Positions 32,495 through 41,301 of a stretch of 41,465 nt of DNA are shown piece by piece. Each line of letters begins with the position of its first letter. Position 1 is the first letter of the stretch. The notes under the pieces were generated by a model. The model saw nothing but the letters and a program-made list of their open reading frames with translations, had not been told where the DNA came from and searched no databases. Origin of the DNA: Syntrophobacteraceae bacterium (lineage in GTDB: Bacteria > Desulfobacterota > Syntrophobacteria > Syntrophobacterales > Syntrophobacteraceae); assembly GCA_025453975.1 (NCBI GenBank), contig JALOPI010000034.1, forward strand, positions 1 to 41,465, written 5' to 3'. The position numbers and the translations under genes were made by a program.

Positions 32495-35400
32495 ATGATA
32501 CTCGCCCCTGCGCAAAGAGAAGCCGAGTCGGCACGGGGGAAAGCTTCTTCCTCGGAGGCAGCCCCGGCGTGCCTGCCGCCCTGGAGCCATCCTCTCCGCA
32601 GATTGCAGAAGGCGGTCGGGAACCAGGCGGTGCGGCGGCTGGTGCAGGCCAGGCTGACGGTGGGGGCGGCCGACGACGAGTACGAGCGGGAGGCGGAACG
32701 GATGTCGCGGGAGGTGATGAGCCTCCCGGATGCGGCATTAGGCGAATCCCTGAGGCGGGCGGCGTCTCGAGGGGCGGAGGGGAATGATTCGGGCGGGCTG
32801 TCCAGTGCCGCGGTCTGCCGGTGGGCCGAGAGGGCGGAAGAAGACGAGGAGGACCGAATCGGGATGACCTCGGCGGGGTCGCTTGCGGGCGCCTTCGAGG
32901 CGGGGGACGATCTCGAAAGACAGCTCAGCCTGAGCAAGGGGCATGGGAGTCCGCTGCCGGAGCCGGTGCGCGGGTTCATGGAACCGCGCTTCGGGGTGGA
33001 CCTCGGGCAAGTCCGGGTCCATGACGACGGCGAAGCGGCGCGAATGAGCGCGGCCATCGGTGCCGAAGCCTTCACCCATGGTCACGACATTTATTTCGGC
33101 GAAGGTCGTGGCCCCACCGACCTGCCTCTGACGGCCCACGAGCTGACCCACGTGATTCAGCAGACGGGGGAAGTCCCCCTGCCTTGCAGGGAGCGGAGCA
33201 CGGCCGATGGCGCGTTGACGGGTGTGGGCTCCTCCATGCGTTGTGGGGATCGGCTGGCTGAGGCGCGGGTGGGAGGAACGGCCGGCGGCCAGGTCATCGG
33301 ACCACGGACCGGGGCCGGCCCCGGGGTGCGACGCTACTCCTTGGATGAGTTTACGGATGATTTGATCAGTGCCGGGGAGGCCGTGGCCGAAGGGGCCGAG
33401 GAAGTGGGCTCCGCCATCGCCAGTGGTGCCGAGGCGGTGGGGGAGACTGTGGTCTCCGGGGCTGAAGCCGTCGTGGACGCCGGTGGCGATGTGCTCGACT
33501 GGCTGGCCACGGAGGCCGGGGAGCTGGCTCAGGGGCTTGCCGACTCCCTCGGAGGCGCCGTCTCCATCACGACTGCCGGGCTGGTGATCACGATCCCCCG
33601 GGTCTGCCCTCTGGAGGCCACCCCCCACACCTTCGATCTCGATTCCATGGACAGGGAATACATGGTGCCGGTGGCGGCTCTGCCCCTGGGTACCCTGGCC
33701 GTTACCGGCGAGGTGGGGGTGGCGGGCCATCTGCAGCCCCTGGTCCAGGTTCAGGTGGGTCCATTCTGCCTGAATGGCGTTCGAATCCTCATCAACCCCG
33801 TGACCAACACGTACAGCATCAGCGGCAGCGTCAGCGCGTCCGCGGCGGCCTCCCTGGGCGCCGAGGTGCGCGGGGGGCTCCGGGGTGCCCTGAGCCTGAA
33901 GGGCGTGGTTCCCATCGGCGAAATCCCCGTGCCCATCGATGTGCCCCTGGCGGGCATCGAGGGCGGGCTGGCGGGCCTGCTGCGGGGTGCGGGGGCCGGG
34001 ACCGTCACGTTTGGCGGGGGGCTCTCCATCGGCGGTGGCGGCATCACCCTCAGCGACAGCACCCGGGTGGAACTGGGGGTGGCCGGCGACCTGTATCTGG
34101 GAGCCTACGGGCAGCTGGATATCGAGGGCAACAGCGTGTGCCGCATCTACTGGCAGCCATGGGAGTGGCATGGGGATCTGGCTGGCGCTCTCGACCTCTC
34201 CATGGGCCTGACCATCGTGCCGGGAAGGCCCCCGAGAATCATCCCCACCATTTCGCCGCCAACGTTCTCGAGGATTCCCTTCGACCAGATCCCCATGGTG
34301 CTGAGCCGAGAAGGATTCAGCGACGACTGTCCCATCAAGGACAGGATCTGCGAGGTCCTCCGCCAGCTCGGCCTGCTGCCGTCCCAGAACGGCGGAAGCT
34401 GGAGCTGGGGCGGTCCCTACGGCCCCGGACCCCGCCTGCCGGGACCTCTGGAGGTCTACCAGAAGAATCCTGGTATCCCCAGCGGCTCCGAATGTCGCGG
34501 AGCCTGCGGGCCCAACTGCGACACCTGCCAGTCGGTGCCGACCCACCGGTACGTCGATCCAGCCACCGGGGATACCTGGGAGTACAGGGGCTTCCAGGAT
34601 TGCGATTCCAACGGGGGCTGCCGCGAGCACGACGCCGCCTTCGACTGGGCCGCGGCCGTGCATGGCGAGACCGGGGGCTGGGCCATCATCATGCCCTGGC
34701 ATATGGCGGCCAACATCGAATGCACGTGCGGCAACCTGGCGGGGAACTGCATCGCCTGGATAGCCGGCCTTCCACCCTATGACCGTAAAATGTTCTTTGC
34801 CGAAAGCTCGGGAAGGGCTCCGTCGGGTGGCGGAGACGGTGACTCCACCGGGGCCTGCCATGCACAGTATCCATCCGCTCCCCAATGCATGGCGAGCTTC
34901 CTGGACCGGGATGCTTTCCTGGAGCAGTGGGGGCCGCGGAATGGCCTCGATGGGTTCCGGGATCATCGCGTCGTGGAGGACTGGACTGGCGCGAGCTTCA
35001 TGGGATGCGACGGGGCTCCCGGCAATGTCTGGCACTGCGTGGCCACGGATCTGGGCAGCGGCCAGCACGTCGCGGTGAGCGTGGTGGAATGCATTTGCTG
35101 CAAGGCCGACGACACGAGCGATTCCGAATGGAGGCAGCCCCAGGTGCTCGTCGACCCCGGCATGTCTCCGGATCTCATTCTGGATCTCTGCGAGCGGGGT
35201 CTGATACCCAGAACGATCTGCATTCCCATCGAAGAGGACATGATCGGCCGTTTCGGGAACCGTCGCAGAGACCTGAACATCAATCCCGACGAGGATCCCG
35301 AGGCCCATCCCCGCCCCGACGACGCCCCGATCCTCGACAGCTTCCGGCGGATGTACAATCGGCTGGACAGCTGGAATTTCTACATTCGCGCCAACCATCC

Positions 35401-36331
35401 GGACTGGTATCCGGAATTCCAGTCGCGTTTTCGGGTCGATAGGCGGCGCGAGGAGTGGATCGAGGAGCTCAAACGGCGCACGAAGCAATTCAAGGAAGAA
35501 TTCAGGAACTTACGCAATACTGACCCGGAACGGGCACGGCAGGACTACGAGCGTTATGTGCTGGGGAGCATTCAAAGCGAGATCGAGCAGTGCAACCGCG
35601 ACATTTCGGCCTGGTATCGAGACAGGACGGGCTCGACGGAGTCGGATGAAGAGCTGATGGAGCGGGTGCACGCCGAGGGCACCGAGCTGTGGCGTGCCGC
35701 GTGGCGAAGGGCGATTCTTCAGGTCAACCGGGTGCTGGCCCGGCTCTGGCCTCCGGCCAGGACGCGGATCCTCCTTTGGGTCGGCCAGCAGCGGGCTCGG
35801 CTGCCCCATCTGGACCTGTCCGGTGCCGTGGGTGAGCTGGACTACATCGGCAGCCTGGCAACGGGCTACAAGGGGCCGCCCAAGCAGCAGATCCGATTCA
35901 ACCCGGACAGCTTCGACGTGGATGCGAATTTGTCCGCTCCGCCGCTGGCCAAGTATGCCATCGCCGTCGACGGCGCTCGGCCCGACAGGCAGAGGATCTT
36001 TGGCCGCACCACCAGCATTTCGCCGTTGAACGAGTTCTCCAGCCAGGCTCACGGGGAGCTGAGCGCCCGGGTGGACGGGTACAACACCTCCGATCCCTTC
36101 GACGTGGCCATCGAGTCCGTCGAGCTGCCCGAGCAGGAGCGGGAGCGCCGGGCCACCGAGCGATTGTATGGGCTGCGCGACACTTTGAGTCAGGCTGACT
36201 ATGCAAGGATGCTGGATGAGCTGACGCGCGGCGGTTACCTCCAGCCGGGGGGCACGGCGGTGCGGGAGGATCTTTCCAATGAGCAGTTCAATGAGATGAA
36301 TGCCATCATGGATCGTTATTCCGCGCCGTAG
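32495..36331 (+). CDS. Giant DUF4157 eCIS cargo: HEXXH domain, Cys/HD domain and nucleotidyltransferase-like C-terminus
   Basis: A 1278-residue multidomain protein without signal peptide. In order: the GN tag LQKAVGNQAVRRLV (37-50); a DUF4157 domain (about 152-224) with VRVHDDGEAARMSAAIGAEA and an intact HELTH zinc motif (215-219); an Ala/Glu-rich amphipathic stretch (about 292-350); a long beta-rich Gly/Val region (about 355-600). Then a Cys cluster (C667, C671, C675, C678) with CREHDAAFDWA (709-719), like the HD catalytic helix of secreted phospholipase A2. Last is a C-terminal module with YIGSLATG (1117-1124) and FDVDA (1140-1144), the GS and DxD motifs of nucleotidyltransferase-fold toxins. 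DUF4157 proteins are typical eCIS partners. The enzymatic identities of the two C-terminal parts are inferred. RBS is a GGAGG before ATG. Confidence 0.8.
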   Translation: MILAPAQREAESARGKASSSEAAPACLPPWSHPLRRLQKAVGNQAVRRLVQARLTVGAADDEYEREAERMSREVMSLPDAALGESLRRAASRGAEGNDSGGLSSAAVCRWAERAEEDEEDRIGMTSAGSLAGAFEAGDDLERQLSLSKGHGSPLPEPVRGFMEPRFGVDLGQVRVHDDGEAARMSAAIGAEAFTHGHDIYFGEGRGPTDLPLTAHELTHVIQQTGEVPLPCRERSTADGALTGVGSSMRCGDRLAEARVGGTAGGQVIGPRTGAGPGVRRYSLDEFTDDLISAGEAVAEGAEEVGSAIASGAEAVGETVVSGAEAVVDAGGDVLDWLATEAGELAQGLADSLGGAVSITTAGLVITIPRVCPLEATPHTFDLDSMDREYMVPVAALPLGTLAVTGEVGVAGHLQPLVQVQVGPFCLNGVRILINPVTNTYSISGSVSASAAASLGAEVRGGLRGALSLKGVVPIGEIPVPIDVPLAGIEGGLAGLLRGAGAGTVTFGGGLSIGGGGITLSDSTRVELGVAGDLYLGAYGQLDIEGNSVCRIYWQPWEWHGDLAGALDLSMGLTIVPGRPPRIIPTISPPTFSRIPFDQIPMVLSREGFSDDCPIKDRICEVLRQLGLLPSQNGGSWSWGGPYGPGPRLPGPLEVYQKNPGIPSGSECRGACGPNCDTCQSVPTHRYVDPATGDTWEYRGFQDCDSNGGCREHDAAFDWAAAVHGETGGWAIIMPWHMAANIECTCGNLAGNCIAWIAGLPPYDRKMFFAESSGRAPSGGGDGDSTGACHAQYPSAPQCMASFLDRDAFLEQWGPRNGLDGFRDHRVVEDWTGASFMGCDGAPGNVWHCVATDLGSGQHVAVSVVECICCKADDTSDSEWRQPQVLVDPGMSPDLILDLCERGLIPRTICIPIEEDMIGRFGNRRRDLNINPDEDPEAHPRPDDAPILDSFRRMYNRLDSWNFYIRANHPDWYPEFQSRFRVDRRREEWIEELKRRTKQFKEEFRNLRNTDPERARQDYERYVLGSIQSEIEQCNRDISAWYRDRTGSTESDEELMERVHAEGTELWRAAWRRAILQVNRVLARLWPPARTRILLWVGQQRARLPHLDLSGAVGELDYIGSLATGYKGPPKQQIRFNPDSFDVDANLSAPPLAKYAIAVDGARPDRQRIFGRTTSISPLNEFSSQAHGELSARVDGYNTSDPFDVAIESVELPEQERERRATERLYGLRDTLSQADYARMLDELTRGGYLQPGGTAVREDLSNEQFNEMNAIMDRYSAP

Positions 36332-36364
36332 AAAGCGCCAAGGCGGCTGCGCCGCCGGGAATGG

Positions 36365-37264
36365 GTGGGAGTGGACCATCGACGGACCGTGAGCTTCAAC
36401 AGACTCCTGGACTACCGGTCCCATGGGCAGCTGCTGGTCATGGGCGACGAGGATCGCGGCGCCTTGCTGCGGGAGGTCCTCGACGGGAGCCCGTCCCGGG
36501 AGACCTGGCAGGCGGTGTGCGAGCTTTTCGCTTCATGGCCCGAGAACGAGGCCAGGAGGCAGCACCTGGAGCTGGCCGAGGAAGGGCTGGCGGGCTGGGA
36601 CGATGCCCTGAGGTCCCTGCACTCCTCCAGCGCCCTTCTCTTCGATGGGCAGCGTCTGTCTTCCCTGGCCATCCTGGTGAGGACGGTCCGGATCTATCGG
36701 AGGGAGCAGAAGGGTAGCTCCGAGCTGATGGCCGTTGCCGTTTCGGAGCATGCGAGGCGGATCGCCTCCCTGAGCATCATCCGATCGGAGATCAGCACCG
36801 AGGCCTGGCGTGCGATGACGGAGTCGCCATTCCTGGCTGGTCTGAGGCATCTGCATGTCAGCGGGACCGTCCTCCATGGGGGGGATATCCGGCGGCTGAT
36901 GGAATCATCGGCCCTGGCCCGGCTGGAAAGCCTGGAGCTGATCGACATGGGCCTGACGGAAGCCCGGCTGGAGGGAGCCCGTGAGACCATGGCCCTGGCT
37001 GGATTGCGCCATCTGGATCTTTCTCGCAACCTCCTGGGTGACGAGGGGGTCCTGCTCCTCGCGAAAGCTCCATGGCTTGCCGGGATCCAGCGGCTGGTGC
37101 TCAGGCGCAGCCATGTCACGGCATCGGGAATGACATCCTTGCTCCAATCGCCGTTTGCCCGGCGGATCACGTACCTCGATCTTTCGGAGAACCTGGTGGA
37201 CGGCGAGGAAAGAGCGGCCCTCAGGAAGCTGGCGCAAGATCGGCGCATGAAGGTGCTGATCTGA
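36365..37264 (+). CDS. Leucine-rich-repeat protein
   Basis: A 299-residue cytoplasmic protein. The second half has ribonuclease-inhibitor-type repeats (LRHLHVSGTVLHGGDIRRLM, LESLELIDMGLTEARLEG, LRHLDLSRNLLGDEGVLLLA, ITYLDLSENLVDGEE). The N-terminal half (REVLDGSPSRETWQAVCELF) resembles the helical start of bacterial TIGR02996/LRR proteins. It begins with GTG at 36365 or 36371, 34 bases after the giant cargo gene, so it may be its cognate partner or immunity factor. That is inference. Confidence 0.8.
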   Translation: MGVDHRRTVSFNRLLDYRSHGQLLVMGDEDRGALLREVLDGSPSRETWQAVCELFASWPENEARRQHLELAEEGLAGWDDALRSLHSSSALLFDGQRLSSLAILVRTVRIYRREQKGSSELMAVAVSEHARRIASLSIIRSEISTEAWRAMTESPFLAGLRHLHVSGTVLHGGDIRRLMESSALARLESLELIDMGLTEARLEGARETMALAGLRHLDLSRNLLGDEGVLLLAKAPWLAGIQRLVLRRSHVTASGMTSLLQSPFARRITYLDLSENLVDGEERAALRKLAQDRRMKVLI

Positions 37265-37793
37265 CGAAGTCCTCCGAGCCCTCGCGGCGTGGGGCGGGGG
37301 TCAGCCCCGCTCCCGCGCGGTGCGGCGCGATCATGCTACAGGGGCTGGCCTGGTACCCGCTCGGGTCGGGCGGTTATCCGCTGCTGCAGGCCCAGGGCGA
37401 AAAGCCGTGCAAAAACTTGTTGGAAAATTGCGCCATCGGAGGTAGTGTTTGTCCATGGATTCATTGCGGGATTTGCTTGCATTGAGCTCACAACATTCGA
37501 GACGCTTGCGGAACAGAGCATATTCATCATACCGGCCGGGGCCGGGATTCATGAAATCTTGACCATTCCGGATCCTGGCTCTTTCAGACAGAATATGACG
37601 CGAACGGTCCAATAGGCTCATTCGATCATCTCCTCTATCAGGAATGTTCTTTTTCGGGGCTCGATGCCACGGCTTCAAGATCCAGCGGCTCGGGCACCCC
37701 ATTCAAAGCTGCAGCGTTAGAGTCGATCAAGTCCAGCTGAGCTGAAGATGATGCAACCGCACGCGACCGGCGTGCATCACGAGAGGTGGGCTG
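37265..37793. other. Gene-poor, AT-richer spacer between cargo block and eCIS core
   Basis: 529 bases that break the plus-strand run. From about 37420 to 37680 the sequence is AT-richer than both sides. It holds one possible minus-strand gene (next entry) and no clear promoter or terminator. It may mark a junction where cargo genes were exchanged. Confidence 0.45.
37331..37621 (-). CDS. Possible small hypothetical gene (96 aa)
   Basis: The ATG at 37621 has a strong GAGGAG site eight bases upstream. The product (MSLLDRSRHILSERARIRNG..., ending in a Pro/Ala/Arg-rich tail) is basic and unrecognised. The opposite orientation to all neighbours and the low-complexity end make it doubtful; it may be a remnant of a mobile gene. 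Confidence 0.3.
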   Translation of the reverse strand: MSLLDRSRHILSERARIRNGQDFMNPGPGRYDEYALFRKRLECCELNASKSRNESMDKHYLRWRNFPTSFCTAFRPGPAAADNRPTRAGTRPAPVA

Positions 37794-39992
37794 GTGGATT
37801 ACTTCGAGGATTCACTGCAACATCTCCTTGCCGAGCTCGAGCGCATCGATCTGCTCATTGCGGCTCAGGTGTCCCGCGCCCGGGAGATCTTCACCAGCGA
37901 TGAACAGTTCCGGGGGCTCTACATCCCCGAGGACGAGGTCGACGGGCTCCTCGCTCAGCCCCTGGGGAAGCCTCGCTGGGCGCTGGAGCCGGCCCGGCGG
38001 AAGGTGCTGACTTCGAAGCTGGACGCCATCCGCCAGGCCAATGAACGGCGGACGGAGGAGAGCCTGCGGCGGGGGGTGGGACTGAGGCTGCACCGGCTGG
38101 AGCGTCTTTTCGGCCTGGATCCGTTCGAGGTCGATGCCCTGCTCGTCCCGCTGGCGGTGGAGCTGGACCTTCGTTACGAAAGGCTCTACGCCTATCTCCA
38201 GGACGACGTCACCAGGAAGCGGCCCGGCATCGAGCTGGTCCTCAACCTGCTGTCACCCTCGATGGAGGACAAGCTTGACCGCCAGGGCCGTTTTGTCGGG
38301 GCGGCGCCGCTCGTCCGCCATCAGCTGGTGGAGGTCGTGGAGGATCCCTCCCAGCCGAATCCCCCCTTCCTGGCCAAGTATCTCAAGGTCAATGGCCGCA
38401 TCGTCCAGTACCTGCTGGGATCCGATGAGGTGGACGAACGGATTCGGTCCTTTGCGCGGATGTGCGAGGACGGCGTGACATCGGGTGTGATGCCGGCGGA
38501 CGGGGATCTCCGGGGCCGCGTGGGTCGATTCATGCGAAGCGGCGCGGAAGCCGGTGGAGCCATGGTGTACCTGCGCGGGCCTTATGGGGTCGGAAGACAG
38601 ACCGTTGCCGAAGCCGTGTGCCGGGAGCTGGGTGCTCGCCTGCTGGTCGCGGACGTCGATCTCATGGCCCGTGACAGCGATTCAGCCTGGGCGGCGGCCT
38701 TCAGCCTCGTCCATCGGGAAGCCAGGCTGCAGCAGGCCGCCGTCTTCTGGAAACACTACGACACGCTGCTGGACGATCAGAACAACGGGGCCCTCAGAGC
38801 CTTCGTCCGGAACCTCGCGGACCGGCCGGAGCTCACTTTCCTGGCGGGGGAGATGCCATGGGAGCCGGCCGATACCCTGCGGGGCATCCCGTTTGCTCGG
38901 GTTGAGCTCACCAGACCCACCTTTTCCGAGCGGTCGTCTCTGTGGTCGGCCGTGCTCGACGGCAGCGGCCCCGCCGACGAGGGCCTGGATGTAGCCGTGC
39001 TGTCGTCCAAGTTCAAGTTCACGGGGGGGCAGATCCAGGACGCCGCGGCGACGGCCATGAATCTAGCCCGGATGAGGGACTCCGATTCCCCGAGGATGCG
39101 GTCGCACGAACTCTACGAGGCCTGTCGCCTCCATTCCAATCAGAAGCTGGGGGAGCTGGCCCGCAAAATCACACCCCGCTACCGGTGGAACGATATTGTG
39201 CTGCCGGCCGACCGCCTCGATCAGCTGAGGGAGATCTGCAACCACGTCAAATACCGCGACCGGGTCTATGGCGAATGGGGCTTCGATCGGAAGCTGTCCC
39301 TGGGGAAGGGGCTCAGCGTGCTTTTCGCCGGCCCGTCGGGCACCGGCAAGACCATGGCGGCGGAGATCATCGCGGGCGAGCTGGGCCTGGAAGTCTACAA
39401 GATCGATCTTTCAACGGTGGTCAGCAAGTACATCGGCGAGACCGAGAAGAACCTGGCCCGGATCTTTGGCGAGGCCGAGACGTCCAATGCCATCCTGTTC
39501 TTCGACGAGGCCGATGCCCTCTTCGGCAAGCGCAGCGAGGTGAAGGACTCCCACGACCGGTACGCCAACATCGAGACCGGCTATCTGCTCCAGCGCATGG
39601 AGGAGTATGAGGGGGTAGCCATCCTTGCGACCAATTTCCGCAAGAACATGGACGAGGCTTTCGTCCGCCGCCTCCATTTCGCGGTGGAGTTCCCCTTTCC
39701 GGGAGAGGCCGACCGGCGCCGGATCTGGGAGTCCATCTGGCCGGAGGAGACTCCCCGGGACCCGGATCTGGACCTCGACTTCGTGGCCCGCCAGTTCGAG
39801 ATCAGTGGAGGCAACATCCGGAATATCGCCCTGGCGGCGGCGTTCTTCGCGGCCGATGGCGGCGGCGTGGTCAGCACGGCCCATCTGCTCCACGCCACGC
39901 AGCGCGAATATCAGAAAATGGGAAAGGTGATCGCCCACGGGGCATTCGACGGACATGCCCGGTCGGGCGCCGCCAGGCGGGGGGCTCGATGA
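37794..39992 (+). CDS. eCIS AAA+ ATPase (Pvc15/Afp15 type)
   Basis: A 732-residue ATPase characteristic of extracellular contractile injection systems, needed for particle assembly or cargo loading in the Photorhabdus and Serratia prototypes. The N-terminal half contains a degenerate ATPase module (YLRGPYGVGRQT, 259-270, with Arg where the Walker lysine should be). The C-terminal AAA domain is complete: Walker A GPSGTGKT (513-520), Walker B ILFFDEADALFG (567-578), sensor Asn in LATN (614) and Arg finger near 625. It starts with GTG at 37794. The next gene overlaps its end by four bases. Confidence 0.93.
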   Translation: MDYFEDSLQHLLAELERIDLLIAAQVSRAREIFTSDEQFRGLYIPEDEVDGLLAQPLGKPRWALEPARRKVLTSKLDAIRQANERRTEESLRRGVGLRLHRLERLFGLDPFEVDALLVPLAVELDLRYERLYAYLQDDVTRKRPGIELVLNLLSPSMEDKLDRQGRFVGAAPLVRHQLVEVVEDPSQPNPPFLAKYLKVNGRIVQYLLGSDEVDERIRSFARMCEDGVTSGVMPADGDLRGRVGRFMRSGAEAGGAMVYLRGPYGVGRQTVAEAVCRELGARLLVADVDLMARDSDSAWAAAFSLVHREARLQQAAVFWKHYDTLLDDQNNGALRAFVRNLADRPELTFLAGEMPWEPADTLRGIPFARVELTRPTFSERSSLWSAVLDGSGPADEGLDVAVLSSKFKFTGGQIQDAAATAMNLARMRDSDSPRMRSHELYEACRLHSNQKLGELARKITPRYRWNDIVLPADRLDQLREICNHVKYRDRVYGEWGFDRKLSLGKGLSVLFAGPSGTGKTMAAEIIAGELGLEVYKIDLSTVVSKYIGETEKNLARIFGEAETSNAILFFDEADALFGKRSEVKDSHDRYANIETGYLLQRMEEYEGVAILATNFRKNMDEAFVRRLHFAVEFPFPGEADRRRIWESIWPEETPRDPDLDLDFVARQFEISGGNIRNIALAAAFFAADGGGVVSTAHLLHATQREYQKMGKVIAHGAFDGHARSGAARRGAR

Positions 39993-40705
39993 CGCCGGAT
40001 CGGGGCGCGTTGGAAGATGATTCACAGGCGCAGGGATGGAATCGGGGGTGCACGGCCATGTCCAGGACCGCCGACGATGCGAGGCGATGGGAGCTGTTCC
40101 GCAAGGAAGTGTCGGAAGGGCTGTTGTATACGCACGCCAGGCTCGGCGAGAACACCCGGATGATGCTGGAGGCGGCCTCCTTCCTCTACGGTCTGATCGA
40201 GATCCTGAGCGAGAGGGATCTGCTTTCCATCGAGGAGCTGGATGAGCGCAAACGGATTGTGGCGAAGCGGCTGATGAGGAAGAACGGAGAGAGGGGCGTC
40301 GGGGTTCTGCTTCAGGAGCCGGAGGTGGACAAGCATGCCTTCGAGGACGTGGCGGAGATCGACTGCGCCGACCGTCTGTCCCTGTGTCGTGCCGCGTGCT
40401 GCCGGCTTCCCTTCGCCCTTTCGAGGCAGGACATCCGTGAAGGCGTCGTGCGCTGGGAGCTGGGCGACCCCTACATCATCGCCCAGGGCCAGGACGGTTA
40501 TTGCACGCACCTGGATCGAGGATCCTTCTCCTGCACCATTCGGGAGCATCGGCCGGTGCCGTGTCGAGCCTTCGACTGCCGCGGGAACAAACGGATCTGG
40601 CTGGACTTCGGGAGCCGGCGCATCAACCCGGAGATTCTGAACAGCGAGTGGCCCCGCTGCGTGGAGTCTCCAGACGGGGGAGGCGGGGAGGGCGTTTCGC
40701 CATGA
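39989..40705 (+). CDS. YkgJ-like cysteine-cluster protein
   Basis: A 238-residue cytoplasmic protein. The second half carries the YkgJ-type cluster CADRLSLCRAACCRLPFALS, then YCTHLDRGSFSCTIREHRP, ending CRAFDC, thought to bind zinc or an iron-sulfur centre. The N-terminal half is helical. The upstream overlap with the ATPase (ATGA) and downstream overlap with the cap gene show it is part of the eCIS operon. Its role in the particle is not known to me; the family is found widely outside eCIS loci. Confidence 0.85.
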   Translation: MTPDRGALEDDSQAQGWNRGCTAMSRTADDARRWELFRKEVSEGLLYTHARLGENTRMMLEAASFLYGLIEILSERDLLSIEELDERKRIVAKRLMRKNGERGVGVLLQEPEVDKHAFEDVAEIDCADRLSLCRAACCRLPFALSRQDIREGVVRWELGDPYIIAQGQDGYCTHLDRGSFSCTIREHRPVPCRAFDCRGNKRIWLDFGSRRINPEILNSEWPRCVESPDGGGGEGVSP

Positions 40706-41301
40706 TCAGGGACCTCGACGAAACACTGGCCGGGCTCCTGCGACGGGACCTGCCGCGCTCCCTGGTGGACCAGGTGCAGATCAGCTTCGCCACGCCCGAC
40801 GACGAGTTTCCGCCGCAGTCCGTGACGTTGCCCGCCGTCGACCTTTTTCTGTACGACATCCGGGAGAACCTCGAGCTGCGCTCCAACGAGGTTTACATCG
40901 ACCGGCGGGGCGACGGGACAGCTGTGCGGACGCGCGCCCCCGCTCGCGTCGACTTCTCGTACCTGATCACGGCCTGGCCCAGCGAAAGCGTGCCCGATCC
41001 CGCGGAAGACGAGCATCGGCTGCTGGGTGAGGTCATGCGGGTTCTGCTGCGCCATCGGACGATCCCCGAGGACGTGCTGCGGGGGGAGCTCCGGGGGCAG
41101 AGGCCGCCCCTTCCCGTGAGCTCGCTGCAGCCGGGCCGGCTCCAGAGTCTGGGAGAGTTCTGGCAGGCCCTGGGAGGGAAGCCCAAGGCGGCCCTGAACT
41201 ACCAGGTGACCGTTTCCGTCGATGTGGCGGTTCCCGAGGAAGTCCGACTGGTCACGGAGAAGGTCATCAAGATCCGGACGGAGCGGGGATCGGTCCCATG
41301 A
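40702..41301 (+). CDS. DUF4255 tail-cap protein (Pvc16/Afp16 type)
   Basis: A 199-residue protein of the DUF4255 family, which caps the distal tube/sheath end of eCIS particles and sets their length. Family signs are MIRDLDETLAGLLRRDLP, ISFATPDDEFPPQSVTLPAVDLFLYDIRENLELR, and FSYLITAWP...EDEHRLLGEVMRVLLRH. The ATG at 40702 overlaps the preceding stop; the longer frame encodes a shadow. It also overlaps the next gene by four bases, so expression is coupled. Confidence 0.93.
   Translation: MIRDLDETLAGLLRRDLPRSLVDQVQISFATPDDEFPPQSVTLPAVDLFLYDIRENLELRSNEVYIDRRGDGTAVRTRAPARVDFSYLITAWPSESVPDPAEDEHRLLGEVMRVLLRHRTIPEDVLRGELRGQRPPLPVSSLQPGRLQSLGEFWQALGGKPKAALNYQVTVSVDVAVPEEVRLVTEKVIKIRTERGSVP

Noticed and set aside
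32738..35488. 916-codon open frame antisense to the DUF4157 gene
   Set aside because: Low-complexity translation without a ribosome site; the plus-strand frame has clear domains.
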